Shown here: piece by piece, positions 19,769 to 28,318 of the stretch
How positions within the stretch are numbered: the first letter of the stretch is position 1
Layout of the letters: every line of letters begins with the position of its first letter
Source: Clostridia bacterium
GTDB lineage: Bacteria; Bacillota; Clostridia; Oscillospirales; CAG-272
Direction of reading: 5' to 3'
Assembly: GCA_017621415.1 (NCBI GenBank)
Contig: JAGATD010000014.1
Span: 1 to 40,342, forward strand
DNA: 40,342 nucleotides
The notes under the pieces: generated by a model
What the model was told of the DNA's origin: nothing
The model's input: the letters and a program-made list of their open reading frames with translations, nothing else
Database searches by the model: none
Program-made: the position numbers and the translations under genes

Positions 19769-21130
19769 TTAATGCCTTTTTATATAATCAAAAATTATTT
19801 CCTTGAATTTATTTCCTCGCTCTTCAAAGCTCGAAAAACAATCGTAGCTTGTGGAGGCAGGGGCGAGCAGAACCGTATCATCCTCTATTGCAACCGAGGC
19901 TGCATACAGTACAGCATCCTCAAAATCATCAGCAACTACCGTCTCGGTGCTGCCCCGAATATCCTCATAAATTTCTTTGCGGTTTTCTCCTGTAATAACA
20001 GCAAGCCTTGCGTGCTTTGACAAAGGCTCTCTTAAAGTCTCGTAGCCGCAGCCCTTGCTCTTTCCGCCAAGAATTATTATTACTCTTCTGTCAAGCGAGC
20101 TTAAGGACTCGGCGCACCTGGCGGGTGAAGTGTCAATAGAAGAATTAATGTACCTTACACCCTTGTGCGTCGCAAATTCCTCAAGGCGGTGGGGCAGACC
20201 TCCAAATTCCGAAGCCGCCTTTTTTTGCCATTCAAAAGAGACATAACCGTCTGTCAACGCAAGGGCAGAAAGCAGATTTTTAATATTATGAAATTCCCGT
20301 CTTTTGAGCATCGAAACAGGGAAAAGCTCTTCTCCGTTACGCTTTATAAATCCCAATTCCGATGTGTAAAAAACAGATGCGTTTATCTGGTCTTTTATTT
20401 CCTTATAGCTTTTTTCCGCCGAAGTGGCAGCAAAGACCTCTTTGCCTCTTCCGTATTCAAAGAGGCGCCTGTCATCTAAAGAAATTATCTTTTCCTCGGC
20501 ATGATCAAGCAGAGAAAGCTTTGCTTCTATGTATTCTTCATAGCTGCTATGCCAGTTAAGGTGATTTGGCGTAATGTTTGTTACAACCGCACGCTTGGAT
20601 TTTGGGACCGCATATCTTAAGCTGAAGCTTGACAGCTCGGCAACCGCATATTTTCCACACCTGCCATTCAGGGATTTTACAAAGGGGGTGCCAACATTCC
20701 CTATGGCTGTTACCTTGGACCTTGATGTAGATAAAAGAGCGGCTGAAAGGGTTGCGGTTGTGCTTTTACCATCTGAGCCTGTAACAGAAAAAAGCGGCTT
20801 TTCATTTAATTTCAAAAAAAGCTCAAAATCAGAAGATGGCGCAACACCCGCTTTCCATATTTTAGAAAGCTCCTCTCTCTCCCTCCTTACAGACGGTGAG
20901 AGAAAAAGAATGTCCTCTTCCGGGTTTTCAAAGGCAGAGCTGCCGTCAAAAATTTTATAGGACTTTATTCCTCGGGGAATATTTTCCCGCCTTATCGGAG
21001 TTTCAGAGCGCAAAATGACCTTTATTTCTTTTGGCAAATGCGAGAGAATTGCCTGATTTGATTTTCCAAGTCCTAAAAAGCCTACACGTTCGGTATTTTT
21101 AAAAAAATCGGCAATAGCTGGATTGGTCAT
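19769..21130 (-). CDS. murD: UDP-N-acetylmuramoylalanine-D-glutamate ligase, divergent
   Basis: A 453-residue Mur ligase that adds D-Glu to UDP-MurNAc-L-Ala in peptidoglycan synthesis. The N-terminal VGFLGLGKSNQAI (about 16-28) is the Rossmann entry. The ATP loop is TGSDGKSTT (about 118-126), with Asp where MurD usually has Asn. AELSSFSL (about 165-172) and TNITPNHLNWHSSYEEY (about 185-201) follow the family. The C-terminal domain reads YINSSIDTSPARCAESL where canonical MurD has a D-D-S-K-A-T-N pattern. LSKHARLAVITGENR and LLAPASTSYDCFSSFEERG complete it. It has AAAGGTAA before ATG and its own promoter, and heads the minus run toward rlmH. No second murD is seen in the window. Confidence 0.9.
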   Translation of the reverse strand: MTNPAIADFFKNTERVGFLGLGKSNQAILSHLPKEIKVILRSETPIRRENIPRGIKSYKIFDGSSAFENPEEDILFLSPSVRREREELSKIWKAGVAPSSDFELFLKLNEKPLFSVTGSDGKSTTATLSAALLSTSRSKVTAIGNVGTPFVKSLNGRCGKYAVAELSSFSLRYAVPKSKRAVVTNITPNHLNWHSSYEEYIEAKLSLLDHAEEKIISLDDRRLFEYGRGKEVFAATSAEKSYKEIKDQINASVFYTSELGFIKRNGEELFPVSMLKRREFHNIKNLLSALALTDGYVSFEWQKKAASEFGGLPHRLEEFATHKGVRYINSSIDTSPARCAESLSSLDRRVIIILGGKSKGCGYETLREPLSKHARLAVITGENRKEIYEDIRGSTETVVADDFEDAVLYAASVAIEDDTVLLAPASTSYDCFSSFEERGNKFKEIIFDYIKRH

Positions 21131-21144
21131 TTAAATTACCTTTT

Positions 21145-21173
21145 ATTATAGTATATTTTTCTGTCCCAGTCAA
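21145..21173 (-). promoter_or_regulatory. promoter of the murD operon
   Basis: On the minus strand TTGACT (21173-21168), a 17-base spacer and TATAAT (21150-21145). The leader is very short (about 10 bases). Confidence 0.8.
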
Positions 21174-21250
21174 TAAGCGAGGGACAAAATTTACAAAAAT
21201 AAAACAAAAGCCACTCCCATAATATGAGAGCGGCTAGAAAAGTGCAAATA

Positions 21251-21278
21251 AAAAAGACCTCCCAAAGGAAGTCTTTTT
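21251..21278 (-). terminator. rnpB terminator
   Basis: On the minus strand AAAAAGACTTCC pairs with GGAGGTCTTTTT, followed by TTAT, directly after the RNase P RNA 3' end. A second weaker stem lies at about 21208-21235. Confidence 0.8.
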
Positions 21279-21281
21279 AAA

Positions 21282-21771
21282 TGACCGAGCTTGTAAGCCG
21301 GGTTCTGTACACTTACGTGCAGCTGTCATCTATCTTCACTGCGAATCACTCCGCAGTTCAAGCAAATGCTCTGCCACCATCGGTATCGGGGCGGGCAGCC
21401 CCTCGAAAAAATCGAAACCAAAGGTGTTGCATCGGATAGGGTTTACAGCAAACCTATGTTGCCATAGGAGTGGGTGAGCTCTTACCTCGCCTTTCCATCC
21501 TTGCCCGAGATGCTTTTGACGGCACAGAACACACAAACTATCGTTCGTGTTAATCGCTTTTCCCACCTTGACATAGGTAACTATGCCTGGCGGTGTGAAG
21601 AAAACGATTTCTGCACTCGTCAAAAACACCTCGGGCGGTTTATTTCTGTTGCACTTTCCCGGGAGTCGCCTCCGGCGGACGTTATCCGTTATCCTGCCCT
21701 GTGATGCCCGGACTTTCCTCGCTATAATAGCTTTCACCAACATATAGCGCGACAGCCCCGCTTGGTCAGTT
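21282..21771 (-). ncRNA. rnpB: RNase P RNA, bacterial class A
   Basis: The catalytic RNA that matures the 5' ends of tRNAs. Conserved P4 and core words are visible on the minus strand: GAGGAAAGTCCGGGC near the 5' side and ACAGAACCCGGCTTAC near the 3' side, which form the core. The terminal stem pairs ACTGACCAAGC at the 5' end with GCTCGGTCAT at the 3' end. The GGGGCTGCCCGCCCC-like arm and length of about 490 bases suggest a class A RNA with extra arms, rather than the Bacillus class B shape. The promoter lies directly upstream. Confidence 0.93.
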
Positions 21772-21775
21772 AAAT

Positions 21776-21804
21776 ATTATAATTGATTTTTGCCCTTTTG
21801 TCAA
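21776..21804 (-). promoter_or_regulatory. promoter of rnpB
   Basis: On the minus strand TTGACA (21804-21799), a 17-base spacer and TATAAT (21781-21776): perfect consensus boxes. The -35 overlaps the stop codon of yhaN. Confidence 0.88.
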
Positions 21805-24176
21805 GTCCTTGACTCTGAGCAGGTAAAGTATATTATTTGTCTACCTTTGCTGATTTCCTTTATGATATCAAGTGATTTCTTGCATTTTTCGTCATCCAGA
21901 GATATAAACGGGTCGTCTAAAATAACAAAAGGCTCCTCGTTTTCATACAGTGAATCTATAAGCGCAAATCTTACCGCAATTCCGTAAAGGTCGCGCATAC
22001 CTCGGCTGTATGCCTCCGCAGGATGTGTTTTTGACCCCTCAGTTTTTGCAATCGCAAAGCTTGTATCCATATCAAAGCTTCCTTGCTCACCGCTTATAAG
22101 CGAAGAGTATTTTTCAAATCCCGATTTTGTTTTGCCAAGATATTTTGAAGTCATGCTTTCCTTTGCTGACTCAAGATATTTTTTTGTAAGCATAACGGTT
22201 TCGAGGTTATCCATATACTTTTCGTACCTTTCTTCAAGCGCTCCCTTTTCTGAGAGAAGCTCCTCACGCATTTCCGCGCGTTCAATGTCAAGGCGGTATT
22301 GCTTTTCAAGTAGCGCCTTTTCTCGGCTTACTTCGTTTATAGATTCGGATAGCTTGGCGGTAGCCCTATCCAGCTCATCACCTGTGCGAACTCCCTCGGA
22401 TGTCGGAATATCCGAGAACTTTTGACTTGATGTAAGTGAGGTTATTGATGTGCGCTTAGATACTATTTCGGCAGACAAAGCCGAGTATTCGTTAAGCGCG
22501 AGGCTAAGCTCGGCTACGGGGTCATCGGTCTTGCATCTGAAACGGGAGATAAATTCTGAAAGCTCGTTTCTTTTGCGCGCAAGCTCTTCTTCGTCGGACA
22601 GGCGTTTGTCAGCCTTATATTTTTCAACGACCAAAAGCTCCTTGTATCTTTCGTGCTTTCTTAAAATCTCTATAGTGTCTTTTATCGGGTCGCCCCTTTC
22701 GCCAAACATGGCGGTAAATGCTATAAGCTCCTCTTTGTCCTTTAAAGCAAGAGATTCACTATGGTCTTCGGCATCGAGAAGAGCCAAGATTTCTTCAATA
22801 ATTTCAGCAGACGGGCGACTTTTAAGCTCTCGGGCATCCGAGAGGGAAGAAATAAATTTCAAAACCTCGGTGTCTCTTTTCTTTATCTTGTTTTGACGGA
22901 TAAGCGGAGCGCAAATTGCCCCTATAATGCCGAAAAGCGAGACAAGGAAGAACAGAGGATTTAAGGCTATGCCAAGCACAACTCCCGCCACCGTAATAAT
23001 TGCGCCTAAGGCTAGGGGCAATATAGGAAGCTTAAATTCAGCGCCCAGCAGTTTTTTTGCTGCCTCAGCCTCGGATTTTTCAGGGGTGCGCTTTGAGAAA
23101 AGCAGAGCTTTACGAAGATAGCTGTCGGATTTCGGATAATTTCTCTCCTTAAGTCTTTCGAGAGCCTTTGCAGCACTTGCAACCATCTCGGGCTTTGCTC
23201 CGACTTCAAAATAATTGTGCAGGGAAATAAACTCGGAGTCGCTATTGTCCTCTGCGCTATGGGAGAGACGTTTAATTTCCGCCTCAATCATTTTTGCACG
23301 GTATATTTCCGCCTCTGTGGGAATATTTCCGCCAAAGAATTCTATAAGCTCATTTCGCCTTGTCTCACTTTTTGCAAGCTGAGCTTTCATTTCGGATAGA
23401 GCATTACGATAGCTTTCGGCGCTGCCAAGTCTTGCAAGTGTTTCTCTTTCTTTGGCTATTTTTCTCTCCTCTTCTCGCAGCAGCTCTTCCTTTTTTGAGA
23501 GGGAGAAGAGGTCTTTTTCTGCCTGCCTGCTCCTTTCCTCTGCGGCATAAGCCTCGGATAAAAGCTCCTCGGTTTCAGATAAGCGATTTTTTATGTCGGA
23601 TATTTCTCCGCTGCCGCCCTTTTTCATATAGAATTTTCTTTGCTCATCAAGCAGCTTTAAGGCCTCGGTCATGCTGCTGATATCTCCGTCGCAGCCAACA
23701 AGCTCAGAGAGCTTTGCCGAGATTGTGCGGTTGTCGTTTTTTTGCGACAACACACGCTCGGAGAGAAAGAGTGTTCTCATAAAGCCGTCGGCATCTATTC
23801 CGAGGATTTCCGCACCGAGATTTTCTGTAAAATCATTGCATTCTCTGCCGAGGGCTGTGTCATAAAGAACAAAGCTGTCATCTGCAGCCTTTGGGGCAAA
23901 GCGCCTTTCCACACGGTAATGCTTGTCCTTTAGCGAAAAGCAGAGCGAACCACCGCACTCAGCGCCTGACCAGGGAAGATATTTTTTGCGCTCGTTTTCG
24001 TCAAGGCTTTGTTTTTTTGTGTCGTCCATGCCGTAAAGCATGCACTTTATGAAGAATGAAAGGGTCGTTTTTCCATATCCGTTTTCTGCGAGGACAAGGT
24101 TAAAGCCGTCGGTAAAATCAAAATGCCTTGCGCTGATTTTGCCAAAGTTTTCTATATAGCATTCTGTAAGCTTCAT
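21801..24176 (-). CDS. yhaN: YhaN-like AAA/SMC-type ATPase (Rad50/SbcC relative)
   Basis: A 791-residue ATPase with an SMC/Rad50 layout. Walker A is LAENGYGKTTLSF (about residues 29-41), at the head of the N-terminal ATP half that starts LTECYIENFGKI. Long charged coiled coils fill about residues 170-330 and 440-690, interrupted by a hydrophobic hairpin near 385-425 (FKLPILPLALGAIITVAGVV and LFFLVSLFGIIGAI), a feature of YhaN-type proteins. The C-terminus carries the signature YSRGMRDLYGIAVR and Walker B FVILDDPFISLDD. Next to the YhaO-like phosphoesterase it should form an Mre11-Rad50-like complex in DNA repair, perhaps membrane-associated. Overlaps the rnpB promoter. Confidence 0.9.
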   Translation of the reverse strand: MKLTECYIENFGKISARHFDFTDGFNLVLAENGYGKTTLSFFIKCMLYGMDDTKKQSLDENERKKYLPWSGAECGGSLCFSLKDKHYRVERRFAPKAADDSFVLYDTALGRECNDFTENLGAEILGIDADGFMRTLFLSERVLSQKNDNRTISAKLSELVGCDGDISSMTEALKLLDEQRKFYMKKGGSGEISDIKNRLSETEELLSEAYAAEERSRQAEKDLFSLSKKEELLREEERKIAKERETLARLGSAESYRNALSEMKAQLAKSETRRNELIEFFGGNIPTEAEIYRAKMIEAEIKRLSHSAEDNSDSEFISLHNYFEVGAKPEMVASAAKALERLKERNYPKSDSYLRKALLFSKRTPEKSEAEAAKKLLGAEFKLPILPLALGAIITVAGVVLGIALNPLFFLVSLFGIIGAICAPLIRQNKIKKRDTEVLKFISSLSDARELKSRPSAEIIEEILALLDAEDHSESLALKDKEELIAFTAMFGERGDPIKDTIEILRKHERYKELLVVEKYKADKRLSDEEELARKRNELSEFISRFRCKTDDPVAELSLALNEYSALSAEIVSKRTSITSLTSSQKFSDIPTSEGVRTGDELDRATAKLSESINEVSREKALLEKQYRLDIERAEMREELLSEKGALEERYEKYMDNLETVMLTKKYLESAKESMTSKYLGKTKSGFEKYSSLISGEQGSFDMDTSFAIAKTEGSKTHPAEAYSRGMRDLYGIAVRFALIDSLYENEEPFVILDDPFISLDDEKCKKSLDIIKEISKGRQIIYFTCSESRT

Positions 24177-24185
24177 TTTTCCTCC

Positions 24186-25247
24186 TCAGCTTTCAAATAT
24201 GTTTTCGCCCATAAGGGCATATAGTCCGCAGGCAATTATCTTTGCCTTTTTATCCTCGTCGAGAGACTTGTCGGAGCTGACGGTTCTTATAAATTCCCCC
24301 TTGAAGGACTTGTCGTATTTGTAGCTTTCAGGGTCAATTTTTATTTTAGAGGAATCCTTTACCTCAAAATGATAAAACCTCTCGGCAAATCTACGCTCCA
24401 GAGCCTCTGTGTCCCGCCATAATTCGGGAGAATACTCTCCGTTAAGCTCAAGCCTCACAAGGTCTCTTGCGGGAATATCCTTTAAAAGCCGCTCGGCAGC
24501 CTCTGATATTTCCGATGGGGAAACCATTCCGTTAAGAGGCAGCTTAACTATTCTGAGTCTCCTTTTTGCAAAGGGGATAAAGCGGTGCTCCATGGTATCC
24601 GTGTCGAGAATAACATATCCGCAGTCAAATGCCTCGTCAAATCCGCGGCCTTCGGGTGTGCCGGAGTATACCGCAACACCTCTTGAGTCGATTTTTTCAG
24701 CCGAGTAGCTGTGATAGTGGCCGAGAGCCATATAATCTATATTTTTCCCCACTGCGTCAAGCTTTCCTATAGCCTCACCGGATGAGCGGTCGCGAAGCTC
24801 GCCGTGAAGAACTATAACATTCTTTGAATCGCTTGGCAAATTCAGCTCCGAAAACATTTTTTCCTGGCAAACGCTTCGCCCTGCGACAGTAAGCCCGGGG
24901 GCTTCAAAATAGCTCCAATCATCACCGAAAATGCAAAGATTTTTAGGAAGTTCGGTATCCTCTGTGAGAGCGTCGCCCTCGTGATTTCCTTTGAGGTAAA
25001 AGAAAGTGAGGTCTCTGGCTGTCAGAATTGTATCAAGAACCATGCTTTTTGCCTTCCGGCTCACTCTTTCAGAGTCAAAAAGGTCACCTGCGATTATTAC
25101 GGCTGAGCAGCCGTTTTTTCTCGCCTCAGACACAAGGTCTGAGAAATTTGAGATAAGCTCTCTGCGCCTCTCTCTTATCTTTGCCGACGGCAGCCTTGCG
25201 GTCATAGGTGAATCTATATGTATATCTGATGTGTGCAATATTTTCAT
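24186..25247 (-). CDS. yhaO: YhaO-like metallophosphoesterase (Mre11/SbcD relative)
   Basis: A 353-residue calcineurin-like phosphoesterase. Metal ligands are visible in order: LHTSDIHID (about residues 4-12), IIAGDLFDS (about 51-59), LKGNHEGD (about 86-93), VLHGELRD and ALGHYHSYS (about 185-193), as in the Mre11/SbcD nuclease. The C-terminal capping part is shorter than in SbcD. GAGGAGATAACAG precedes the ATG. Nine bases separate it from yhaN, so the two are coupled and act together on DNA ends. The preceding AraC gene ends 17 bases upstream, so all three may share a transcript. Confidence 0.92.
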   Translation of the reverse strand: MKILHTSDIHIDSPMTARLPSAKIRERRRELISNFSDLVSEARKNGCSAVIIAGDLFDSERVSRKAKSMVLDTILTARDLTFFYLKGNHEGDALTEDTELPKNLCIFGDDWSYFEAPGLTVAGRSVCQEKMFSELNLPSDSKNVIVLHGELRDRSSGEAIGKLDAVGKNIDYMALGHYHSYSAEKIDSRGVAVYSGTPEGRGFDEAFDCGYVILDTDTMEHRFIPFAKRRLRIVKLPLNGMVSPSEISEAAERLLKDIPARDLVRLELNGEYSPELWRDTEALERRFAERFYHFEVKDSSKIKIDPESYKYDKSFKGEFIRTVSSDKSLDEDKKAKIIACGLYALMGENIFES

Positions 25248-25264
25248 CTGTTATCTCCTCGGAT

Positions 25265-26083
25265 TTAGTCCTTTTCGTTTGTGCGGAACTCGCTTGGCGG
25301 CAAGCCAAAGCGCTTTGAAAATACCTTTGAGAAGTAGGACTGGTCGGCAAAGCCGCACTCGTATGCTACATCGCTTATGCTCTTTTTGTCATTGAGCAAA
25401 AGTAACTTTGCTCGCTCAAGCCTGACATCTGTTATGTAATTGTTCACAGTTACTCCGTAAGTGCGCTTAAATGATGTGAGCAGAGTAGATTTTGAGCAAT
25501 CAAGAGATGCGCAGATTTTGGCAATTCCGAATTTGTTTTCGATATTTTCGTTTATGTATTTTTTTGCTCTTTCTGCAATACTCGACTTTTGCGCCGATAC
25601 CGCGTTTGATAGGGTTAGATATTCGGCGCAGATAGTCATTATCTTTACGTATGAGCTTACCATTTCTTCATCAACCACCGGAATATCCTTAGTGCACATT
25701 TTTATTGCGCTGTCGGGATAGTTAAGGGAGCATAAAGCTTTTTCTGCGTTTTTTTTATCATTTTCGTTTGTTGCAACCTGTCCCATCATAAGAAACCCCG
25801 ACAGTGTCCCGAAGTTATAGAGAGGGCTTACTGCCTCGGTAAGACCGTGGCGGCATCTGTAAATATAAGTTTCGCCCTTTTTTTGAGCATTAAGGCAGGC
25901 GACTCTGTCACATTCAACACACTTTCGGTGCTCTCCCTCATTTCGGTTTATGCTTTCACAAAAGGTGTTCATAAATTCGGGATAGGCAGCAATTTCGTTA
26001 TAGTCGGCATCGTGCAGCGATACCCTGAAGCCGCTTATTTTGTTTAATTCTTCGAGTACGGTTATAATTTCCTGTTTATTCAT
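25265..26083 (-). CDS. AraC-family regulator with PocR sensory domain
   Basis: A 272-residue transcription factor. The N-terminal PocR ligand-binding domain shows ISGFRVSLHDADYNEIAAYP (about residues 14-33) and the Cys set HRKCVECDRVAC with YIYRCRHGLTEAV, typical of the family. The C-terminal AraC domain has two helix-turn-helix units; SISDVAYECGFADQSYFSKV is the second and most conserved, ending FGLPPSEFR. I took the ATG at 26083 (MNKQEIITVLEEL) with GGTGA seven bases upstream; the ATG at 26119 is in frame but lies about 14 bases from the predicted transcript start and lacks a ribosome site. It is divergent from the amino-sugar cluster over overlapping promoters, so it probably controls that cluster. 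Confidence 0.9.
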   Translation of the reverse strand: MNKQEIITVLEELNKISGFRVSLHDADYNEIAAYPEFMNTFCESINRNEGEHRKCVECDRVACLNAQKKGETYIYRCRHGLTEAVSPLYNFGTLSGFLMMGQVATNENDKKNAEKALCSLNYPDSAIKMCTKDIPVVDEEMVSSYVKIMTICAEYLTLSNAVSAQKSSIAERAKKYINENIENKFGIAKICASLDCSKSTLLTSFKRTYGVTVNNYITDVRLERAKLLLLNDKKSISDVAYECGFADQSYFSKVFSKRFGLPPSEFRTNEKD

Positions 26084-26139
26084 CTGTTTCACCATTGTTT
26101 GTAAAAAAGAATTGAACATATTGCGCTATTCTACAAAAT

Positions 26140-26168
26140 ATTATACTATTTTACCTTGCATTTGTCAA
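26140..26168 (-). promoter_or_regulatory. promoter of the PocR/AraC gene
   Basis: On the minus strand TTGACA (26168-26163), a 17-base spacer and TATAAT (26145-26140). Its -35 lies in the spacer of the opposite promoter. Confidence 0.8.
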
Positions 26169-26184
26169 CGGGATAATGTATAAT
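26156..26184 (+). promoter_or_regulatory. promoter of the amino-sugar cluster
   Basis: TTGCAT (26156-26161), a 17-base spacer and TATAAT (26179-26184). The weak -35 fits a promoter needing an activator. The leader to 26287 is about 95 bases. Confidence 0.65.
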
Positions 26185-26286
26185 AAATGTAATATTACGC
26201 GCAAAAAACAAAAAAAAGCGCACCGCGCGACAATTTAAAATCACAAATAAATTTGGCCGCCCGACGTGGCAGAATGGAGATTGAAA

Positions 26287-27384
26287 ATGGCAGAACAGAT
26301 TCAGAAAGTACTTAGCAATTTTGGTATAGAGGGAGACTTTGTTTCCGCAGAGCCATACGGCAGCGGCCACATTAACAGCACAAAGTATGTGGTTTATAAC
26401 GATAATGGCAAAAAGAAAGAGTATATTCTTCAGCGTATTAACAAGAATGTATTTAAAGAACCCGCAAGACTTATGGAGAACTATACTGCGGTTACCGAGT
26501 TCCTCCGCAAAATAATTATCGAAAACGGTGGCGACCCCGACCGTGAGACCATCAATGTGGTTAAAACAAAGGAGGGGGCTAATTTCGCTATTGATGAAGA
26601 CGGTGAATACTGGCGTCTTATTCTGTTTGTTACCGATAGCCTAAGCTTTGATAAGGTTGAGCGCCCCGAGCAGTTCTATGACAGCGCGGTAGCATTCGGC
26701 AACTTCCAGTATCTTCTCAGAGAGTATCCGGCAGCGACTCTTTACGAAACGATAGTTAATTTCCATAACACTCCTGTTAGATTTGCTAATCTTATGGCGG
26801 CTGTTAAGGCTGACAAGTGCGCAAGACTTGCCGAGGTTCAGGCCGAGGTTGACTTCTGTGTGGCAAGAGAAGAGTTTGCAGGCACACTTGAACGCGCAAG
26901 AGAGGCGGGCGAGCTTCCTCTCAGAGTTACTCACAATGACACAAAGCTTAATAATATTCTCTTTGACAAAGCAACAGGCAAGCCTGTCTGCGTTATCGAC
27001 CTTGATACAATTATGCCCGGTTATTCTGTAAATGATTTCGGCGATTCTATCAGATTCGGCGCAACAACAGCTCTTGAGGATGAGGCAGACCTTACCAAGG
27101 TCAACTTTGACATCTCTCTTTACGAGCTTTATGTAAAGGGCTTTATCGAGGGCGCAAAGGGTGGCCTTACCAAAAAGGAGCTTGAGCTTCTCCCCGTAGG
27201 TGCTATTATGATGACCTTTGAGTGCGGTATGAGATTCCTTACCGACTACCTTGAGGGAGACACCTATTTCAGAACCTCCCGTCCCGGTCACAACCTGGAT
27301 AGAGCGAGAAATCAGTTTAAGCTGGTTTCGGATATGGAAAAGCGTCTTCCCGAAATGAACGCAATTGTAAAGAAATACATGTAA
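26287..27384 (+). CDS. nahK: aminoglycoside-phosphotransferase-fold sugar kinase, NahK-like
   Basis: A 365-residue APH-fold kinase most like N-acetylhexosamine 1-kinase, which makes GlcNAc-1-P or GalNAc-1-P. The nucleotide loop region GSGHINSTKYVV (about 24-35) is followed by YILQRINKNVF (about 45-55), the catalytic loop LRVTHNDTKLNNIL (about 216-229) and the metal-binding VIDLDTIMPGYSVNDFGD (about 238-255). The tail FKLVSDMEKRLPEM is family-like. The start is ATG 26287 with GGAG seven bases upstream. It opens a five-gene cluster under the AraC-facing promoter, with NagA and an ASKHA kinase downstream. The kinase fold is sure; the exact sugar is inferred. Confidence 0.85.
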   Translation: MAEQIQKVLSNFGIEGDFVSAEPYGSGHINSTKYVVYNDNGKKKEYILQRINKNVFKEPARLMENYTAVTEFLRKIIIENGGDPDRETINVVKTKEGANFAIDEDGEYWRLILFVTDSLSFDKVERPEQFYDSAVAFGNFQYLLREYPAATLYETIVNFHNTPVRFANLMAAVKADKCARLAEVQAEVDFCVAREEFAGTLERAREAGELPLRVTHNDTKLNNILFDKATGKPVCVIDLDTIMPGYSVNDFGDSIRFGATTALEDEADLTKVNFDISLYELYVKGFIEGAKGGLTKKELELLPVGAIMMTFECGMRFLTDYLEGDTYFRTSRPGHNLDRARNQFKLVSDMEKRLPEMNAIVKKYM

Positions 27385-27387
27385 AAT

Positions 27388-28275
27388 ATGGAAACACGTT
27401 GGCTATATCGGACAAGCGGTGACTTTGCCGAGCTCAGAGAAGAATCAAAGGGTGTTTGCGTAATACCTATGGGCTGTGTTGAAAAGCACGGGCTTCATCT
27501 GGCTGTCGGTACGGATATACTTTTGGCAAGTAATATTGCTTACAGGGCGTCTCAGCTTGAAACCTTCTGTGTATTTCCCGATTTTACATTCGGCGATTTG
27601 CCAAACAATTTTCCCATTGCTCCGGGGGGCTCAATGTCTGAGGGAAACATCACACTCCGTCTTGAAACTCAAATGCTGCTTCTTGATGAGCTTTGCGCTC
27701 AAATCAGCCGTAACGGGTATAAAAAAATACTTGTTTGTAATGGGCATGGCGGTAATTCATCATGGCTCAATGCTTTTATGCGAAAGCTGGGAAATGCAAA
27801 AAGAGATTTTGTAATGGCGGTTTTTGATATCGGACTCATGGTGCCACACAATTTTGCAAGGCTGATAAGAGATAATGGTTCGGGATTTTTCCCGGAGCTT
27901 ACCAAAGAGGATGAGGAGCTTCTTCTTAAGCAGCATGCTGAGGGAATGCTTTCGGGCCATGCCGGAATGGGAGAGGTTTCGCTTATGATGGGGATAGACC
28001 CCTCTCTTTATCATCCCGAAATGTTAGGCAGAGAGAGCGGTATGCCAACAGGCAGGGCAGGGCTTTATAAAAAGCACGGTCTTAAGCTTGCCGACGGCGG
28101 ATGGGATATAGATGTTCCAAATGCCTTTTACGGTGATGACCCCTACGGCGCAAATGAGCGCATAGGCAGAGCTGCGGTTCGCTTTGAGGCAGAAAGACTT
28201 GCTAAGGCGGTTAAATTCTTCAAGGAAGATGAGTACCTCCTAAAGCAGCTTGAAAAATCGCAAAAGGGTTGGTAG
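27388..28275 (+). CDS. creatininase-family amidohydrolase
   Basis: A 295-residue member of the creatininase/creatinine amidohydrolase family, metal enzymes that open amide or lactam bonds. Metal ligands are visible as MGCVEKHGLHLAVGTD (about residues 27-42: Glu, His, Asp), the loop NGHGGNSSW (about 115-123, His) and a Glu in GHAGMGEVSL (about 191-200). The gene starts three bases after nahK with no clear ribosome site, so translation is coupled. It sits between a sugar kinase and an amino-acid-type transporter, suggesting an amide-linked sugar compound as substrate, but the family is functionally diverse and the real substrate is unknown. Confidence 0.88.
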   Translation: METRWLYRTSGDFAELREESKGVCVIPMGCVEKHGLHLAVGTDILLASNIAYRASQLETFCVFPDFTFGDLPNNFPIAPGGSMSEGNITLRLETQMLLLDELCAQISRNGYKKILVCNGHGGNSSWLNAFMRKLGNAKRDFVMAVFDIGLMVPHNFARLIRDNGSGFFPELTKEDEELLLKQHAEGMLSGHAGMGEVSLMMGIDPSLYHPEMLGRESGMPTGRAGLYKKHGLKLADGGWDIDVPNAFYGDDPYGANERIGRAAVRFEAERLAKAVKFFKEDEYLLKQLEKSQKGW

Positions 28276-28318
28276 AACCCAATTTAGACAACAATTATTT
28301 ACAAAAAAGGAAAAACAA

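Noticed and set aside
21336..21743. protein frames over the RNase P RNA
   Set aside because: They fall wholly within rnpB on either strand and lack ribosome sites.
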